This document shows positions 42,555 through 54,456 of a DNA stretch of 64,000 nt, piece by piece. Made by a program: the position numbers and the translations under genes. The notes beneath the pieces were generated by a model, which did not search any database, was not told where the DNA came from, and saw only the letters and a list, made by a program, of their open reading frames with translations. Source of the DNA: Scolecobasidium constrictum UM 578 (lineage: Eukaryota > Ascomycota > Dothideomycetes > Venturiales > Sympoventuriaceae); NCBI GenBank assembly GCA_000611715.1, contig AZYM01000173.1, positions 186,001-250,000 on the forward strand. Direction: 5' to 3'. The stretch's first letter is position 1; each line of letters opens with the position of its first letter.

Positions 42555-44349
42555 ATGAAGGCGGTCACGGATAGCGACGACAAGACCAAGGCTGACTGCG
42601 CCATCAAAGTCGACGGCGCATCAGTGCAGGAGTTCCAAACGATTAAGCACACCGAGGGCAACATCTTCTCTTCTTGGATCCCAGTTGAGGATGGACAAAA
42701 GCTTTCCATCGATGCAGGCTGCAATGTCAGCACCAAAGAAGTACGATTTGATCTGGTCGTGGATGGGGTCATCCGAAGCACGCTTCAGAGCACATCCAAG
42801 GACTGGAGCAACATACGGCGCACGGCGAGGTTTCAGACAGGATTCAACATTGTGAATGGAGTTGTGACAGACTCGGAACTGGTTGCTAAGACTCTCGACG
42901 TGGAGACTTCGGGTAACCCTCAGCAAGCAGACGCAGCAGAGACGGTGGGCACGATCGAGGTTCGCATGTGGGTGCTCCAACAAGACAACGAGTTGCGATC
43001 AGCTCAAGGCACTAGAGGATTCCTCAACTGCGGCGATTGGCGTCAGCTCGAGGGCACACGAACATACTCCACCATCCAGCCTACCCACGAAGTTGCTCTG
43101 GTCCCTTCCGAATGGAACCCTTTGCCACCAATCAAAATTACGAACGTGAAGAAGTATATCACAGCTGCACGACCTGGCGAGAAGCCTTGGGTTGTCTTTC
43201 GCTTCTACTATCGATCTCAGGAGGCCATCAATGGTCAAGGTCTGACCAAGGCAGGCAAGCTCACGGGCAAGCACATGCTTCGCTGGACCCCTCCAAAAGC
43301 AGCGAAGAACAATGACGACACAGAGACCCCTGTCACAGACGAGGCAGAAGCGGAGTCGGCCCACCCAGATCTCGGTGCCTCAGATCTGGAGTCGCACGAG
43401 CCACCCACCGAGGCTGGAGCACCTTCAAATACTTCCAATTCTTCTGCTCCTCCAACCACTTCCACAATCACCATCAAGCGTGAGCAAGTCCCTACCCAAG
43501 ACGCAGATCTGGGACCACACGACTCTGCCACTACTATTCGGACTAACGAGACAGATCAAGACACCGACAAGATGCCTCGCAAGTCCAATCGCAGCAAGAC
43601 TCCTTCAGCGCCAGCCGACATGCCAAAGGATCCCATCGCCGAAGCTGCCACTGCAGAGCGTGAAGCCCAGATCTTACAGTACGAGGCCACTGTTGCACCA
43701 ATCAATGACCTCTCTGAGGAGACTAAGGATGCATTGCTCAAAGAGCACAACAAGCAGCAAGAGCCTCGCACGCCATCTCCCAGCATCAGCCGCAGCTCAT
43801 CGCCAGGTCTGGAGCCAGAGGCCGAAGAGGTGAAGCCTAAGCCGGTGCAACCAGCCACTGAGATAAAGCCACTTCCAACGCCAGCTTCCACTCCTGTCAC
43901 TCCGAAGGTTACCAATGTCAAGCTTGCAGACGACAAGAAGCGCAAGGCAGGCTCCATGACTCCAGATCCAGCCTCAAAGAAGGAGAACGACGAGCGGGCG
44001 AAGAAGTTGGCCGAGTTGCATAAGAAAGTCAGCGAGCGCCGTGCTCAGCGTATGGCTGCGCAGAAGAAGTCTGAGGAGGAAGAGGCGTGTTCAGCAATCT
44101 CAACATTGCCGCTGCATCTGCTGACTATTATACAGGCTTGTCGCAAGCTTGACCTCGACCGCATGGAGGAGGCTTTGATGAAGGAGTTGGCAGACGAGGA
44201 CGAATTGCTTGCGGAGTTCGAAGTATGCTAGAATGACAAAACAATCCATCAGTGGGCATGTTTACTAACATGAAATGTAGGGTCGCTACGAGGAGACTGT
44301 GTGCACTCGACAGCAGGAGAGTCGCTTGTGCTCCCTTGCTGTGGAGTAG
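42555..44349 (+). CDS. DUF7918-like fungal protein with long charged tail
   Basis: Exons 42555-44222 and 44281-44349 (58-nt intron with TTTACTAAC branch site and TGTAG acceptor) give 578 aa. Residues ~10-235 form the conserved part: CAIKVDGASVQEFQTIKHTE, NIFSSWIPVEDGQKLSIDAG, EVRMWVLQQDNELRSAQGTR and RPGEKPWVVFRFYYRSQEAI. This pattern fits the fungal DUF7918 family of unknown function. The rest is disordered, Pro/Ser/Thr/Glu-rich with Ser-Pro sites, then a Lys/Glu/Arg coiled-coil (EKENDERAKKLAELHKKVSE-type) near the end. The family name is from memory of its layout and is not certain. Ignoring the intron would end the protein 20 codons earlier at 44231. The frame is also open through a short uncharged stretch at 44090-44145, which looks unlike the flanking coiled-coil. 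Confidence 0.8.
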
Positions 44350-44567
44350 AGTACTCATGAGCTTGCGATTACAGAGTCACGGATGATGATTGAAAAGTGA
44401 CGATGACACGATTGCTAGGCGCAAAGGATTGATTGCACTGGGCAAATTACTAGGCAGTATCATTAGCTTTATATGGCCAGTACCACAGGTTGCGATTTTC
44501 GCAGCATGAAAGGGATTGCTGGAAGCATCAAGTGCAAAGCAACATTAGCAAAATAGGCAGAGGTGCT

Positions 44568-44801
44568 CTAGCATCCCGCTTTAACCGCAGCATCATCCTC
44601 AAAATCCACGTTGCATTCATCCAGCACATCTTTGATCTCCTCGTCCAATTCGTGCCCCGCATGCGCAAGATCTGGGTACGCTCTCAGCATGTGCTGCCGA
44701 ATTTTCGCCAAGTCCCTGCTCTTTCTGAGTGCTATGTTGAGAAGACTGCGCTTCTGTCGCGACGTAAGTGGCATGATCTGTGCTATGCCAAATGGGGGCA
44801 T
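44568..44801 (-). CDS. Small unrecognised ORF, possibly the end of a disrupted gene
   Basis: A 77-codon minus-strand frame starts MPPFGIAQIMPLTSRQKRSL and continues RKSRDLAKIRQHMLRAYPDL and ELDEEIKDVLDECNVDFEDD. It is helical and charged and looks like real protein. The same frame continues upstream with protein-like sequence (FIFRPDPTNFPNEELLQDYT) back to an ATG at 44957, except for one in-frame TGA at 44916-44918. It is therefore either a short gene starting at 44801, a gene with an unseen upstream exon spliced near 44914, or a copy broken by a nonsense change. I do not recognise the family. It lies just downstream of the DHA2 transporter on the same strand. Confidence 0.4.
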   Translation of the reverse strand: MPPFGIAQIMPLTSRQKRSLLNIALRKSRDLAKIRQHMLRAYPDLAHAGHELDEEIKDVLDECNVDFEDDAAVKAGC

Positions 44802-45120
44802 TGAAATGTCGTTTGTGGATATAGCGGTGATATGGTCTATGTCCGCGACGGTTGTATAGTCCTGCAGCAGTTCCTCATTGGGAAAGTTTGTGGGGTCAGG
44901 TCGGAAGATGAAGCTTCAAGAGGAATAAGGTTCGTGGATTGAGTTCTGTTCATGCATCATAAACGATGCTGGTGACGAGGGGTATGACTGTCTAGAGATT
45001 GCATCATAGCTTAAAAGTGAAGATGTGATTACATTCTATTATCTTGAATCTATGAGAACATTAGATCTGCGTCATTAGTTACCTATCGTTTGGCCAAACA
45101 CCCATGCTCAGAGTCAGCCA
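44802..45120. other. Intergenic with coding-like sequence
   Basis: 319 bp. The left part is the upstream continuation of the 44568-44801 frame described there. The rest is AT-rich 3' flank of the DHA2 gene. Confidence 0.35.
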
Positions 45121-46995
45121 CTAAGCTGCGCCCATAGCCTTTTTTGCGTCTTCTTGGTTCAACCTTCGCCTGTCAAATGCCAGAATGGCAAGCGAAACAA
45201 AGAAGGCAGTACCGGAGAGCGCAATCGCTATGATGTACGAGTTCTGAAGACCAGACATGAATGCTCTCACGAGCCCAGGGATCTGGTCTGGAGGGAAATC
45301 AGCACGAAGCTCTGTTGCGCCAGTTGCAACGACTTTGTGAGCATCAATACCAGGCACATATCTTGGCGCCGAAGTAAGAAGCTCGTTGGCGAACAATGCT
45401 TGTCCGACAGAGACGAAGACCGCCATGCCGACCGATTGGAAGAAGATGATCAGCGCCGTGCTTGAGGAAAGATCTGCGGGCTTGGAAACTGCCTGCGAGA
45501 CAATGATTGGGATCTGTATGACCAACCCTGAGCCAACGCCAGCAATGATTTGATAGCCGATCCACTCTGAGCTTGGAGTGCCGATGTCGAACGTGTACAC
45601 CAGACCTGAGCCGATGGTTGCAAGCATTGAGCCCAAGATCATGAGTGGGATGTAATGACCTGTCGTCGTGATGATCAAGCCCGAGACCACGGTGAAAAGG
45701 CAGATTCCGAGAATGTAAGGTAGATTGCGGATACCAGAATCGGCGGCGCTAACCCCTGCAACAACCTGGAAGTAAATGGGCAGATCTGGTATTCGTCAGT
45801 ATGCTCTATGATAGATTGGGTTCAACAGTGGTACTCACAGTACATGAACAGCATGAAGCCAGCTGATGCAGTAATCTGGTAAGCAGCCAGAAGCATCATG
45901 GTCTTTTGCTTCAGCAGTCGTGGCACGATCATGGCTCTTTCGCCTTGATAGATCTCAAGAGCAACGAAGACAAGACCAATGGCAAAGAAGCCCACGAGTG
46001 TGCCAACCACATTGGCAGATCCCCATGATTCGGAAACGCCGCCCCATTGCAAAGCCAGTATTAGGCAGACGAGCGAGGCAAGGAAGATGAGGACACCGGG
46101 GAAGTCCATCTGGAGGATCTTCTCTTTCATGGAGACCTTCTCAGGCTTCGCTTGCTTGGGAGTCTCGAAGAGCAGAACGAGCATAGCTGCAGAAAGGCCT
46201 CCAACTGGCAGGTTGATGTAGAAACACCATCTCCACGAGACATGATCTGTGAACACGCCACCAATGATAGGTCCTAGAGCACGGTGAGCGTTGGTCACAG
46301 ACTGAACTGTCAGACTTTACATACCAATGACACTAGCAATGGCGTAGACCGCGCCGAGGATGCCAGTATATGCTGCAACCTGCTTGGGTGGTGCGGAGAA
46401 CGCAAGAATGGTGTAGCTGAAGCAATTAGCTTGATCAAGACAGTGAGCTGAGCTTGGGTCGAGACACTTACGATCCTGATGCAATACCTGCACCGCCCCC
46501 GCCGGCAATTGCGCGACCAACAATGAGCGTAGTGCTGGAGTCGGCAACCGCACAAATGAGACTGCCAATCTCGAAGATGACAATGCAGACCATGTACACC
46601 CATTTGAGATCCCAGTAGCGGTATGCTTTGCCCCACATTGACTGAAATGCGGCGAAGGTCAGGAAGAATCCACTGCCGTACCAGCCGACATCTTCGAGAC
46701 TCTTAAACTGGTCAGTGATTCGAGGAATAGCTGTAGCGACAATGGTCATGTCCAGTGCCACGAGGAAGATCGAGAGTCCAACGCCGATCAGAATGCCAAT
46801 CAACTTCCGTGATGAAGGGTAAAGCGAGGACTCTACTCGTTGCAAGTCCTCGTCTAGGCTGCTGCGCGACTTCTGGTCAACATCGCCAATCTTTTGCTCC
46901 TTCTCGTCCATTACGCTGAAGTCTGATGGAGTCGCGGTGCCATGTGTCGATTGAGCCCGGCTAGCGTCCATTGTGTTTTTCTCTTGGTCTGACAT
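45121..46995 (-). CDS. MFS transporter, DHA2 family (14 TMS efflux pump)
   Basis: Minus-strand exons 46995-46472, 46416-46325, 46273-45839 and 45785-45121 give 571 aa; introns are 55, 51 and 53 nt, all GT-AG. After an acidic N-terminus come GVGLSIFLVALDMTIVATAI and PRITDQFKSLEDVGWYGSGF, VGRAIAGGGGAGIASGS, GPIIGGVFTDHVSWRWCFYI and NLPVGG. These are the DHA2 signature (LDxTIV, antiporter motif C-like GGGG, WRWxFxINLP) of aflatoxin-pump-like and multidrug exporters. Fourteen membrane segments are expected. Family knowledge: proton-coupled export of toxic or secondary compounds. No biosynthetic backbone gene lies nearby, so a role in general resistance or uptake is as likely. The longest frame begins at a TTG; ATG 46995 was used. 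Confidence 0.92.
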
Positions 46996-47883
46996 TTTCT
47001 TGGAAAGGATCAATTGAGCAGGTGCGACTCGCAATGATAATGCGAAGTGCAACTTCCTTATCAATTGAGAATGTTCGACAGACCCGAGAGCGCCGATAGC
47101 CAGTCCTTGTATGCTGACAGCAGATCTCTGTGGCCCACACCGACAGCTTTATACCGGATCCCAAGAAGCAAATACAACATAGCGATAACATGCTCCACAT
47201 ATTCTCGTACAGGCTCGAAACGTGTCTTCGGCGTTAAGTCTCTGTCCTCATGGTGTTTAGGGGTACTCAACAAAGCCTTTCAGCCTCGTTGAGATCGCCC
47301 TAACCCAGATCGTCCTCCAGTGTCTTCATCGTCCAATACGATGGCCGCATTTGCTCCGTGGATGATCGTCCGCGGTCAAAGCTAGATGAGTAACAGTGAT
47401 AAGATCAGGTATCGAGCGATGGATGGACACATTGCAGCCTGGCAACGGAGTGCCTGTGGTGTTTGAATGTCAGCATTTAGTGCGTCGTCCGTCACGGACG
47501 GATGACACGAACTCCACTTGGATTGATGATTCACTCTGAATTGGCCAATGGTGTGCGTTTCTGGTTAGACGCCATGCACGAGCGCGCTCATCACGTGATC
47601 AACCATCGTCTCGAAAGGCACGGAAAACGGAAGTCCGCCTCGGACAAGTCTGCACGGCTCCCCCTTGATTGTTATGTGAGCATCAAATTTGAGACCTGCA
47701 AGCATCGTCCACCTCTCTAGGCATCGACCAAAGGAGTATCATTGAGCACTCAAAGTCTGGGCAGAAATTCGATGACAGTGCAAAAGGTGTTTCGACAGGT
47801 GACGAAGATTCAGATGCGTGGTCTATCGCCTATACTCCTTTGACATTGCGCGAGGCCGCGACTGTGTTCGCGCATTGATGTTC
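46996..47883. other. Intergenic between two MFS genes
   Basis: 888 bp between the Tri12-type stop and the DHA2 start, both minus strand. Only short, unassigned open frames occur. Confidence 0.4.
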
Positions 47884-49914
47884 TCATGCCTTCTCATTCT
47901 TCTGCTCCTGCATCTTCTTCCTGTCCGACTCCTGTACTGCGACAGTCATCTTATTCCACTTGCGCTCGTCAATGCTGGGGATGAACAACGCAGCAATAAC
48001 AGCAATGCATCCAAAAGCGAGTGCAACCAAGTAAGACAGATGGGCACCTTCGAGATACGCCTCTTGGTTTGCCAAAGTAGCAGCTGCTCGTACATCGGGC
48101 GTGACGCCATCGATGGCAGCATATGCGGCTGCGGTGTTCAATCGAGCGGCATTGGTCAATGCGGTGACATCTGCGTCCGAGAAGTTGAACTCGGCGACAG
48201 CGTTGCGTACTCTCGTTGCCAGAGCTGTGGCATATCTTTGATTCGTGACCTAAGAAGCGTGAGCAAAGTGGGTTGGTCACAGGACAAAGTCCACTCACAT
48301 TGGAGAAGATAGCTGTTGCCACAGCGCCGAAGAGGAGACGGGCAGTGCCAGCCAGACCAGCGGCTGTTCCGATATCTTCCTGGTACACAATACCGAAGCC
48401 GATGAGAACGAAACAATTCATCATGATCAGCGTGACGGTGAGCGAGATGATGAAGGTCAAGATGATGCTCTTGACAGGATTGTCGATCGTCGCAGATGCC
48501 ATCGCGCCCACGCAGGCAGTCTGCAATGCAGCACAGAAGACGATCTGCCAGCGCTGATGGCCAAGTTTCTTGCTGCCAGTGACAACAATACCGCCAACTA
48601 TTTGATGGTCAACACTCGGGATACATCACGAATATTAGATACCACTCACTAATGCTACCAAGAGGGATGACTTCTGCATAGAGACCGCGAGAGATCTCAT
48701 CCGAGGCATAGATGAGCTGGGACAAGCGTGGCCACAGAACAGCGTTGCTGTAGTACTGCATACCGACGACCGAGACAACGATGATTGGCATTGTGAAGCT
48801 AGGAGCCTACATTAGTTGTGGTTCATGCAACATGGAATAAGATACGCACTGTCGGACCTGCTTGAAGAGGCGAGCTGGCAGAAGTGGTTCCTTGATGTTG
48901 CCATAAGTCTCATAGAAGCCGAGACCAACCAACATGGAGAGACCGATGATGATTGGGCATAACGTCGCTGCACTGGTCCACGGGTGAAGAGTGCCACCCC
49001 AGTTGACGCCGATGATGAAGAGAGTGCATCCAATAGTAAAGATGGCAAGTCCGGTCCAGTCAAAATCTCTGATAATTCCCATAACAGTCCGACCATCACC
49101 CTCGTGCTTCGTCTTGAAAGTCGGCGGGTGGTAAAACAGGAACAGGTAGATGAGAGTGAAGGCCTCGAATCCGATGATAACGTAGTACGCGTTACGCCAA
49201 TTTGCAGTGTACTTGATAATCACCCATGCGACAAGAGGCATCATTTGTGCGATGATAGCAGCTGCATCGAACAAGCCGATTGTCACCATGCGCCATTCTA
49301 GAAACATTTCGTCAGTAGTTATTTGCCACCACTAATAGCTTCGAGACCTACCATTAGGGACAATCTCCTGTACAGCGCCATATGCCATCTCCAAGAATCC
49401 AGAGCCGCAACCAAAAATGGCACCCGACGCAATCATCTGGCCGATAGTCTGACCCGTTGCTCCGACGATGGAGCCGACTAACAGGAGCGAAGCACCAGCC
49501 AGGAAGAAGTATCGTCGTCCGAGGATGTCCGAGAGTCGCCCACCGATCGTGACGAAGATGGCGCCACCCAAGTTCCAAGAGATCGTGATCCATGTGAAGG
49601 TACGGTCGGGACCGAGATCAGCATTGATATAAGACAGAATGGCAGGTGGCATGAGGAGCGTGAAGACGTAAGCGTTGTAAGATAAAGCCATGCCCTGGGT
49701 CATGTATTAGCCTTGAGGGTACAATTCTATGGCGAGGACGACTTACACCAGCGGCTGCAATGGATCTCCAAGTCATACCGACCTGCTCGCCGGTGGTTTC
49801 CAACTGATAAATCATGGCTTCATCGCCAGTGAGGACACCAGCAGCATTTTGGCTTGATGGAGCCTGGTCGACGGTGTCGACGTGGGCGATGCCCAACTTG
49901 TCCTGGTCAGCCAT
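47884..49914 (-). CDS. MFS transporter of the Tri12 (trichothecene-pump-like) family
   Basis: Six minus-strand exons, 49914-49747, 49694-49352, 49297-48850, 48798-48650, 48597-48299 and 48249-47884, give 590 aa. Introns are 49-54 nt; intron 3 uses GTGCGT. Marks: NADLGPDRTFTWITISWNLG, GGRLSDILGRRYFFLAG (motif A), GCGSGFLEMAYGAVQEIVPN, EWRMVTIGLFDAAAIIAQM, FDWTGLAIFTIGCTLFIIGV and VIPLGSIIGGIVVTGSKKLG. The layout matches the fungal Tri12/PF06609 group. Fourteen membrane segments are expected, with a soluble loop near TNQRYATALATRVRNAVAEF. Family knowledge: members include trichothecene and siderophore-type transporters. No trichothecene genes are here, so substrate is unknown. Confidence 0.9.
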
Positions 49915-51258
49915 AATTGATAATACAATGATTGAAGAAAGAAAGTCTCGATGACTATAATGCTGCTCGACTCTTCAGAGAAGGTGAAAGTCACAGGACC
50001 AAAACTGGGGAAGCAGATCATCGTCTTTTGTACCCCAAACCAAGGCCATCGGAAAACGCATTTCCACTGCTGCTCGCCCTCGAGCTCGGTCACCACAATT
50101 CACGCCCTGATCAACGCCCAATAGCAGAGCCTTGGAAATCATATTCTCCGCAAAGCATACTTTGCTGATCATTTCTTCTCCGCAGGTATAGCCTGGATTA
50201 CCCCAGAATGCGTTCTCAAGCTTGTACGAACTAAGGCGCCTCCGCGAAGGTTGTGTGGGGTTGAAGCGAGCATGATGCCAATCATCGTGAGCGAATTTGA
50301 CTTCCGTGAACTTGGAGCCTTGGCACAAGGCTGATCATTTGGGATTAGGGATGAATATATCCGGCATAACCTTGGATGCAGATGAATCAGAGGCACAACG
50401 CCTGTTCAAGCGACAATGAGTCTTCGCTCGGTAGCTAAATAATACACAAAACGCCTCGCCTGAGGCAACTGGGTAGCATTATTGCACAATTTGACAATGC
50501 ACAATTTGGTACCATGATGCGACTGATCATCCATGCAGTTCTTCCAGCAGTTTGGTTTGACTGCTTCCATATCGAAGATCGTCGTGTTCATCGTCGAATG
50601 CAAGTGCAGCGTGAGCCCCGAAAACCAAGTCAAGCGCGTGCAGACGTAGCAGTGATCGCTGTTCGCCTCGTTCACTCAAGTGGCCCCTGCATTTCCGGCT
50701 TGGCGTTCTGGTGGTGGAGATGTGGTATCCGGTCATCCAGCTCGGGGATGGGCGGAGTGACTGTGACGCATCCACATGTGAACGTGCCCATGGGGATCGT
50801 CTTGCTGTCCCAGCGTCTGGGTCATCTAACCCACTTAGTCGACGGTAGCTCAGGATAGCAAATTCTGGGGAAGGTCGGTTGCCACCGTGCTCGGTATTTC
50901 ATGCAGCTGCGGCTACATGTTGGCGCATGCTTCTGCCATCCTCGTCAGCCTGTGCACAACCAGGAAATCCATAACCACGGAGGATGATTTGATAGCAATG
51001 CATCAGATAGGAGCGAAAGAAAAACATTGTTCCACAGTGACCTTTGGTCTCGGATGAACTATGCGTATTGTGTATTTCGTATCATCATGCAGAGAGGAAG
51101 ATCGGAAGAAGAAAAGTAGACTAACCTTTGTGGCAAGCTGGAAGCAATTGTCCAGCTGTGAGTTTCCCATGCCGGAGCTGTGGTGGTCGAGGCTGGCTGC
51201 ATCCTTGAGAGTTCAGAAGTATCGGTATTCACCCAGACTGGGTTGCAAAGTGAATCTG
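49915..51258. other. Intergenic, no supported gene
   Basis: About 1.3 kb between the PEX10 stop and the Tri12-type start. Open frames at 50514-50858 (plus) and 50527-50775 (minus) overlap each other, show no domain and no splice partners, and were not called. Confidence 0.4.
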
Positions 51259-52377
51259 CTAGCCACGAAGCGGAAGAATATGCTGTACCAGCACGTTCTG
51301 TCGGCAAAGTGGACACTCAGGCTTCTCCCGCACCCAGTCGCCAATGCACGTCCAACAGAAGCAGTGCCCACAAGTGGTCACACTAGGGTCCTTCATTGGC
51401 TCCAAGCAAAGGGTGCATTTCCGCTGCTGCTTGCTCGAAATCCAGGCCATCACGTCCTTCTCCTCTAGCTCGTAGCGTGGGCCTGGCAGAACGGGTGTGT
51501 GCGTGACCTTCTGAATCGCAGACTTGTCCATCTCGGCAGACGGCGAGTCCGACTCAATCAAGAGCGCGTTGTTGCTCGAGTAAGCCTGTGGATCGAGCGA
51601 GACCTCGATGCCTTGACCCACCATGGCAGTTCCGCCCATCAGCGTGCCAGGGTTGGCGATCTCGCTAGTGCTGCCATTCCTGTATGTGTCCTGCAGGTGC
51701 ATATAGGCCTGGACCGACAGCTGCAGCACCAGCAAGACGCCGAGGACCTCGTACCCCACCCTCTGCCCCGATGCCTCCACATTGCGCGTGAAAATGTAGC
51801 GCAGACCCCACAGCCGCTTGCTGAGTTGGTAGTAGGCGCCGCTGAAGTAGAACACAGCCAGGTTGACTGCATACACCGAAGCAGGCGATGTGATGGTGTC
51901 CAGATTCGCTAGCACGTAGCGCTGAATCTTCTCCACGGCGCCTGGCGCCTTCCCACTCTTCTTCACCGCCTTTCGGCGCAGGACTGCCTCAAGCTTAGCC
52001 CGCATGCGTCGCCTAAAGGCGGGCAGAATCTTGTTCAGGCCATATGGCAGCAAGATAGTCGCCACAATGTAGCCAGACCGTCGATAGATGGCAGGCAAGC
52101 GACGCGTCTCCTCTTCCACCTGCACAATGTCGCAGTACTCCTCGCCCAAGGTGCGGTTGCCTACAAAGGTCGTCAGACCAAGGTAGAATAAGTCCGCGAC
52201 GGCCTTGAGCTCGGAGGTGTAGTTGTGCGAGAAGCGCACGCCCTTGAGGTTGCGCACAATATCCGACACCTGCTGCAGAAGCACGGCTTGAAAATATTGG
52301 TCTTTCTGGTGGCTGCGGATGACGTCCGGCGAGGCGGCGAACGGGTACACGAACCCGCTCGGAGCTGGTTCTGTCAT
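51259..52377 (-). CDS. PEX10: Peroxisome biogenesis factor 10 (RING E3)
   Basis: One exon, 372 aa from ATG 52377 (MTEPAPSGFVYPFAASPDVI). The frame is open further upstream to 52599, but the family start fits here. The N-terminal Pex2/Pex12-type domain contains FYLGLTTFVGNRTLGEEYCD and LYPYGLN-type helices, with predicted membrane segments near IVATILLPYGLNKILPAF and VGYEVLGVLLVLQLSVQAYM. A C3HC4 RING occupies residues 321-358 (CTLCLEPMKDP, CGHCFCWTCIGDW, ECPLCR). Family knowledge: with Pex2 and Pex12 it forms the ubiquitin-ligase channel that retrotranslocates the import receptor Pex5 from the peroxisome membrane. The gene is tandem with, and 239 bp downstream of, the MDR oxidoreductase. Confidence 0.95.
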   Translation of the reverse strand: MTEPAPSGFVYPFAASPDVIRSHQKDQYFQAVLLQQVSDIVRNLKGVRFSHNYTSELKAVADLFYLGLTTFVGNRTLGEEYCDIVQVEEETRRLPAIYRRSGYIVATILLPYGLNKILPAFRRRMRAKLEAVLRRKAVKKSGKAPGAVEKIQRYVLANLDTITSPASVYAVNLAVFYFSGAYYQLSKRLWGLRYIFTRNVEASGQRVGYEVLGVLLVLQLSVQAYMHLQDTYRNGSTSEIANPGTLMGGTAMVGQGIEVSLDPQAYSSNNALLIESDSPSAEMDKSAIQKVTHTPVLPGPRYELEEKDVMAWISSKQQRKCTLCLEPMKDPSVTTCGHCFCWTCIGDWVREKPECPLCRQNVLVQHILPLRG

Positions 52378-52616
52378 CTTGAGTCTGTGGTGATGGAACT
52401 CATTGCCAAAGAAGATGACATGAGGAACGTCTGTGATGGATTGGAGATCGTTGCATGGTCTGTGGTTGACAATTTCACCGAGGTTGGCTGTTTGCCGTGC
52501 ACGTTCCACCACTCTGCACCATTTCGCCGAAAGCTCAGATACACCTTGGGGACTTTGACTCATCGAAGTCACGACCAGTGCATCATCATAATGAGTCAAG
52601 TCTCCTGATGATTCAA

Positions 52617-53756
52617 CTACTTGATCTTAATGATGACCTTCGAGAAATGCTTTTGCGCCTCCAGCTTTTCGTACGCTTTCCTCGCACCTTGAAGCTCAAA
52701 CTCTTCGTCATCCACAGCCAGCTTGATGCCCTTCGCCTCTACAAACTTGTTCATCTCTTTGAATTGATTGCGTGTACCCAGCAGGACTCCGCGCACAATG
52801 CAGAGATTCCAGAGCACATTCATGAGACCTGGTTTCTCGTCTTCTGCCGGGCCTGCTACCAGACCAGCTGCCACGACCAGGCCATCTTGACGCACCGCCT
52901 TGACTGATTCGCCGAGCGTGTTGTCGCCACCGACATCGACGACGATATCAATGCCTCGCTGGCCAGGAGTGAAGACCTTGGCCGCCGTGCTCCAGTCTGG
53001 CTTTTGACGGTAGTTAATAACATGCTGAGCACCGAGGTCCTGGAGTCGCTTCGCCTTCTCATCACTACTTGTCGTTGCGACGACATTCGCACCCGCCGCA
53101 ATAGCAAACTATACTTTCAGTCCATGGTCCACAGACCGGGATCAAGTACTTACTTGCAAGGCGGCGATGGACACACCTCCTGTACCTTGAGTCAAGACCC
53201 AGTCTCCCTTCTTCACTTCTCTGCCCTTCAAGCCGAATAGTGCGTTCCAAGCTGTCAACGCAGAACAGGTCAATGTGCATGCTTCTGCAAACGTACACCC
53301 TTTTGGCATGGGGACCAAGGCACTTTGTGTGAATACCCCATACTGGGTGAGCGTGCCATTCTTTTGCTGACCTAGGCCGGCCGTAATATCCGCGAACGTA
53401 GGCCACTGGTCATCGGGAACGCCAGGAGCAAGATGCATCACGACCTTGTCGCCTTCTTTGTAGTCCTTGACCAAGTTGCCAACTGCGAGCACGATTCCAG
53501 CACCATCTGAGCTGGGTATGATGTCTGTGGTTGCTGGACCAGATCCGCCCTGGAACGTGTCAGGCATAGTTCGACGACTTGAACCTGTACTTACCTTGGT
53601 GATCACGAGCTCACGGTAGTTAAGCGAAGCTGCTCTGAGCTCGACTAGAACATCTTCAGGTCCAAGCTCAGGCACTTTCACTCCCTTCTGAAAGTCAAGA
53701 CTATCGAGACCTCTCTGGCCCTTCAGCACCCAGCGATTTGTCCACTTTGCTGCCAT
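52617..53756 (-). CDS. MDR-superfamily NAD(P)-dependent oxidoreductase (quinone oxidoreductase/ADH-like)
   Basis: Minus-strand exons 53756-53595, 53549-53154 and 53108-52617 give 349 aa; both introns are 45 nt. GroES-like domain: ELGPEDVLVELRAASLNYRE, PSSDGAGIVLAVG, YKEGDKVVMHL. Rossmann domain: VLTQGTGGVSIAALQFAIAA, GANVVATTSSDEKAKRLQDL, GAQHVINYR and DIVVDVGG. Catalytic zinc ligands of classical ADHs are missing (Cys and His positions of the first domain are not in place), so a zinc-free quinone-oxidoreductase-type enzyme is more likely. Family knowledge: NADPH-dependent reduction of activated alkenes, quinones or carbonyls in the cytosol. The first intron has a length divisible by three and no stop, so unspliced RNA would still be translated. 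Confidence 0.92.
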
Positions 53757-54456
53757 GGCGAAGCATACGATACACTTACTACCATAGAAGTGGCCTCTCC
53801 ACTGGTCAAATAGCTGAGTGCCCCCTCACGCGATGCTTCAGGTAGGCTAGCTAAAGAGGCTTTAGCTCCGGGTAACTAGAGCCGTTTTGACCTAGATGCT
53901 CCATCATTCTCACGATATCACGACAGCATCATTCGCGATCATGGAGATAATTGAGGAGCAATTCGAATGGTATGTTAGTTGTGACAGCGTGCTAAGGATC
54001 GTTTGTCATGCACAAGGCTATCGTCAAGCCTGAGCGGCGATAAGCCGCTAAGCCCGATTAGAAAGCTCACTTGTCGTGCTTTCCTGGCTGCATCCTTGCT
54101 CTGTGCTGCTGCCAGGGGGAAATTGAGTTGCAAAACCCTTCCAAAGCTCACTGTCGCGATTCCTTGATCATGAAGTCGTGCTCTGGAAATCTACTGCTGC
54201 GTCTGACTGTAGCTAAGTGTATTGAGATGAACGAGATCGCCCAATGGCTGGATTCAAGTGCCTTGATCAGTGCTGACCCTAGTGATGTCATTCGCAATCT
54301 TTCGGACTGCCCGTCACTAGCAGTTGCGCGAAAGCTGTGTGACTTTTCAGATGTTCCTGAAGCTCACTGATTATCCATGCAACAAGAATAACCAAAAGCC
54401 TTGAACAGCATTGCTCGATACACACGAGAACTCGAAACAACATCACAACGCACGCC
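53757..54456. other. Divergent intergenic region
   Basis: 700 bp between the MDR oxidoreductase start and the 100-aa membrane-protein start. An open frame at 54071-54370 has no recognisable feature and was not called. Confidence 0.4.

Noticed and set aside
44097..44145. Possible 49-nt intron (GTGTTC...TACAG) in the DUF7918-like gene
   Set aside because: Removal would shift the frame, whereas reading through keeps the coiled-coil frame to the next conserved splice.
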